A stretch of 64,000 bases of DNA, taken from NCBI GenBank assembly GCA_002280555.1, contig NCEE01000019.1:1-64000 (forward strand), written 5' to 3'. The position numbers and the translations under genes were made by a program. The stretch's first letter is position 1; every line of letters begins with the position of its first letter. Of the stretch, positions 61,269-64,000 are shown in pieces. This DNA comes from Sphingomonas sp. 32-62-10 (lineage in GTDB: Bacteria > Pseudomonadota > Alphaproteobacteria > Sphingomonadales > Sphingomonadaceae). Below the pieces are notes generated by a model. That model did not search any database and was not told where the DNA came from. It worked only from the letters and a program-made list of their open reading frames with translations.

Positions 61269-61862
61269 ATGCTCACCGAAATCCGCGCTTCGCTCCGCCC
61301 CGCCATCACGCTGCTTGTGTTGCTGGCTGCCATCACTGGCCTCGCTTTCCCTGCGCTCATCACCGGGGTTGCGCAGGTTGCAATGCCCGCACAGGCGAAT
61401 GGCAGCCTTATTGTCGATGGCGGCACGGTCGTGGGGTCCGAACTGATCGCACAGGGCTTTGCGTCCCCGCGTTACTTCCACCCGCGCCCATCGGCGGCTG
61501 GCAAGGGATATGACGCCAGCGCGTCGGCTGCGACCAATCTCGCGCCGGGATCGAAGGATTTGCGCGACGCCATCGCCACCCGTGTGGCCGATGCGCGCGC
61601 TCAAGGAATGACTGGGGTTACTGTTCCGCCTGACCTGGTCACCACTAGCGCCTCGGGGCTTGATCCCGATCTAAGCCCCGAGGCGGCTTTTTCGCAAATG
61701 CCGCGTGTTGCAACGGCTCGCGGGATTGATAAGGCGGGCCTTCGCGGGCTGATTGAACGCAGTATCGTCTGGCCGCTGTTCGGCATCATCGGCGAACCCC
61801 ATGTCAATGTGCTGATGCTTAATCGACAGCTTGACCGGAATTCGACTAACCAGCCCAAGTGA
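61269..61862 (+). CDS. kdpC: K+-transporting ATPase subunit KdpC
   Basis: Single-helix periplasmic subunit of 197 residues that raises the ATP affinity of KdpB. N-terminal hydrophobic helix (ITLLVLLAAITGLAFPALIT), SELIAQGFASPRYFHPRPSA, the conserved TTSASGLDPDLSPEAA and C-terminal VNVLMLN. A terminator-like hairpin lies inside the gene (61650-61692). The stop overlaps the GTG start of kdpD. Confidence 0.94.
   Translation: MLTEIRASLRPAITLLVLLAAITGLAFPALITGVAQVAMPAQANGSLIVDGGTVVGSELIAQGFASPRYFHPRPSAAGKGYDASASAATNLAPGSKDLRDAIATRVADARAQGMTGVTVPPDLVTTSASGLDPDLSPEAAFSQMPRVATARGIDKAGLRGLIERSIVWPLFGIIGEPHVNVLMLNRQLDRNSTNQPK
61650..61692 (+). terminator. Terminator-like hairpin inside kdpC
   Basis: GCCTCGGGGCTT and AAGCCCCGAGGC form a perfect 12-base stem with an 11-base loop and run into GGCTTTTT. 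It overlaps codons for the conserved SASGLDPDLSPEAA, so it may be only a coding coincidence. Confidence 0.45.
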
Positions 61863-64000
61863 ACGATCCCGCCCGCCCCTCGCCGGAAGCGCTGCTGAAA
61901 GCAGCAAAGCGTGAGGCGCGCGGGCGGCTCAAGATCTTTCTCGGTGCGGCCCCCGGGGTCGGCAAGACCTTCGAGATGCTTCGCGAAGGTGCCGAGATGC
62001 TCCGTCAGGGCATCGACGTGGTGGCAGGCATCGTCGAGACGCATGGCCGCGCCGAAACCGAGGCACTGGTGGCGCCATTTGACGTGCTGCCGCGCCGCAC
62101 GATCGAGCATGGCGCGCACACGCTCGATGAGTTCGACATCGATGCAATGCTGGCGCGCCGCCCGGCCGTCGCGCTGATCGACGAACTCGCCCACACCAAT
62201 GTGCCCGGCAGCCGCCACCCGAAAAGGTGGCAGGATGTCGAGGAATTGCGCGACGCGGGTATTGACGTGCTGACCACACTCAACATCCAGCACATCGAAA
62301 GTCTGAACGACGTCGTGGCGGGCTTTACGCGCGTGCGGGTGCGCGAAACCGTGCCGGACGCGATCCTCGACGATGCTGAGATCGAAGTCGTCGACCTCCC
62401 GCCAGACGAGCTGATCGACCGGCTGAAGGCGGGCAAGGTCTATGTGCCACACGAAGCGACCCGCGCGCTCGGCCATTTCTTCTCGAAATCAAACCTTTCT
62501 GCGTTGCGTGAACTGGCGCTTCGGCGCGCGGCGCAAGCGGTCGATCGCTCGCTGCTCGATCATGTCGATCTGGTCGGCGACAGCGGGAATTGGGCGGTCG
62601 GCGAGCGCGTTGTCGTCGCGGTCGGCGATCAGCCTGGTGGCGAGGCGCTGATCCGTGCCGCAAAGCGCTTTGCCGATGCAATGCGCGCGCCCTGGACCGC
62701 CGTGACGGTTGAGACACCGCGCAGCGTGACGCTTAGTGAAGCCGCGCGCACGCGCATGGCAAGCGCGCTCAAACTGGCGACGAGCCTTGGGGCGGGCATC
62801 GCGACGGTCCCCGCCGGGTCGGTGCTGGACGGCCTGCGCGCGCATATTTTGGAAACCCGTGCGACCGCCGTCGTGATCGGCAAATCGCGACGTAGCTGGT
62901 GGTTTGAACTGCGCCACGGCTCGGTGGTCGATCAGCTGGTGCGTGAGCTGGACAATGTGGCAGTCCATGTTGTCCCGGTCAGCCTTGCGCCGGCACCCGA
63001 AGGCGAAACAGCGGTCCGTCGCCCGAGCGCGCTACGCGGCATTGCGGCGGGGCTGGTTATGGTGGCCGCGACCACGGCGGGCGCGATTGCGCTCCATCCG
63101 ATCGTAGGGTCGAACGCGATCGATCTGATCTATCTGTTGCCAGTCATCGCGACGGCCACGCTTTTCGGCCTGCGGCCGTCGCTCGTGGCCAGCTTTGCCG
63201 CCGCACTTGCCTATAATTTCTTCTTCCTGCCACCCCTCTACACCTTCACGATCAGCGATCCGCAAAATGTCGTGACGCTGCTCGTGCTGATCATCGTCGC
63301 CGTGGTCGCCAGCCAATTGACGGGCCGACTGCAACGCGAGGCAACAATCGGCGCGCGCACAGCGAGCGAAAATGCCGCGCTCGCCGCCTTTGGACAGCGG
63401 TTGGCGTCGGTATCGGACGAGGCCGGGACAGCGGCGGCAGTGTGCGAAGAGGTTTCGCGACTGTTGAACGTATCCACCGTCCTGTTCGCCAAAGACGAAT
63501 CCACCATCGCGCCGATCGGTGCCAGCCCGCCCAACCCGACGCTGGGCGCAATTGATATGGCCGCTGCCGAATGGTCGTTTGATCGCGGCGAAGTATCGGG
63601 GCGCGACAGTGGCACGCTGACGTCGAGTGATTGGCAATTCCACCCCCTTGAAACCGCGCTCGGCGTCCTCGGCGTCCTCGGGATCGCCCCCGATGGCAGC
63701 AGCGATCCGGTGCCCGCCGACAAGCGCATTTTGTTCACGACGCTGCTGGGGCAGGCAGCGTTGGCGCACGAGCGCCTTAGACTCGAAGCCAATGCCCGCG
63801 AAGTCGGCGCGCTCAAGCAACGCGACGATCTACGCGCGACATTGCTTTCGTCGATGGGCCATGACCTGAAAACACCGCTGACCGCCGTGGTTGCGGCCGC
63901 CGATGCACTTGCCGCCGAACATGGCGAGAGCGCCACGACAGCGACGCTGAAAGCCGAAGCCCGCCGCTTGCGCCGCGTGTTCGACGATCTGGTCGAGATG
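61859..64000 (+). CDS. kdpD: Sensor histidine kinase KdpD (C-terminal end outside window)
   Basis: Sensor of K+ limitation that phosphorylates KdpE to induce kdpFABC. 714 residues are in the window, of about 890. Order: KdpD domain with Walker A GAAPGVGKT and Walker B-like ALIDELAHTNVPG; a Usp-like domain; four membrane helices (about residues 395-485); GAF-like region; HisKA with the phospho-His in SSMGHDLKTPLTAV. The start is GTG 61859 overlapping the kdpC stop. The ATPase domain and kdpE lie beyond the window. Confidence 0.95.
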   Translation, partial: MNDPARPSPEALLKAAKREARGRLKIFLGAAPGVGKTFEMLREGAEMLRQGIDVVAGIVETHGRAETEALVAPFDVLPRRTIEHGAHTLDEFDIDAMLARRPAVALIDELAHTNVPGSRHPKRWQDVEELRDAGIDVLTTLNIQHIESLNDVVAGFTRVRVRETVPDAILDDAEIEVVDLPPDELIDRLKAGKVYVPHEATRALGHFFSKSNLSALRELALRRAAQAVDRSLLDHVDLVGDSGNWAVGERVVVAVGDQPGGEALIRAAKRFADAMRAPWTAVTVETPRSVTLSEAARTRMASALKLATSLGAGIATVPAGSVLDGLRAHILETRATAVVIGKSRRSWWFELRHGSVVDQLVRELDNVAVHVVPVSLAPAPEGETAVRRPSALRGIAAGLVMVAATTAGAIALHPIVGSNAIDLIYLLPVIATATLFGLRPSLVASFAAALAYNFFFLPPLYTFTISDPQNVVTLLVLIIVAVVASQLTGRLQREATIGARTASENAALAAFGQRLASVSDEAGTAAAVCEEVSRLLNVSTVLFAKDESTIAPIGASPPNPTLGAIDMAAAEWSFDRGEVSGRDSGTLTSSDWQFHPLETALGVLGVLGIAPDGSSDPVPADKRILFTTLLGQAALAHERLRLEANAREVGALKQRDDLRATLLSSMGHDLKTPLTAVVAAADALAAEHGESATTATLKAEARRLRRVFDDLVEM

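Overview
The window is high-GC chromosomal DNA from an alphaproteobacterium. Protein sequences (CtrA, bactofilin, FnrN-type regulator, RcnB-like and DUF2177 proteins, TonB receptors) and the intergenic palindromes point to the Sphingomonadaceae. This assignment is inference from familiarity with these families, not a database search. No intact tRNA, rRNA or CRISPR was seen.

Layout. 1-3.3 kb: str operon (rpsL-rpsG-fusA, minus strand; fusA runs off the left edge). 3.3-5.2 kb: a GT-C-like membrane protein and a bactofilin. 5.2-10 kb: a minus-strand block with pyruvate dehydrogenase E2, a small membrane protein, a thioesterase, lipoamide dehydrogenase and an amidohydrolase. 10-18.6 kb: housekeeping and stress genes (Usp, M28 peptidase, RcnB-like protein, free-Met-R-sulfoxide reductase, ArfB, RluA-type synthase, M15 peptidase), then a wrbA/pirin pair divergent from a LysR gene with a palindromic operator between them. 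18.6-19.5 kb: ctrA with its own CtrA box and three GANTC sites. 19.6-28 kb: ankyrin-tailed glutaminase, TetR gene and frameshifted sterol-desaturase-like gene, amidohydrolase, HIBADH-like dehydrogenase, threonine ammonia-lyase, leucyl/arginyl-transferase. 28.2-31.5 kb: ATP-grasp / alpha-E / transglutaminase operon in which the transglutaminase has lost its catalytic Cys and His.

32.2-41.9 kb is the most distinctive region: a probable catabolic regulon. One six-gene operon encodes a TonB receptor, a WrbA-like quinone reductase, a VOC protein, an alpha/beta-hydrolase and two tandem MetE-core-like zinc enzymes. A second operon (CaiB-type CoA transferase plus IclR regulator) is divergent from a citrate-synthase-like citryl-CoA lyase. 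Both promoters carry the same double operator (two TTCG-N5-CGAA palindromes, 19 bp centre to centre), which ties the two units into one regulon. The substrate is unknown.

42-56.8 kb: a segment bracketed by two directly repeated 3' fragments of a tRNA-Val(GAC) gene, suggesting an old integrative island. It holds a decayed DUF2177 copy, a ferredoxin and a CYP153 P450, the complete cbb3 oxidase set (ccoNOQP-ccoGHIS), an FnrN-type regulator, hemN and an isolated acsF. Consensus FNR boxes precede ccoN and acsF. 57.4-64 kb: kdpFABC and the start of kdpD, the potassium-uptake system, running off the right edge.
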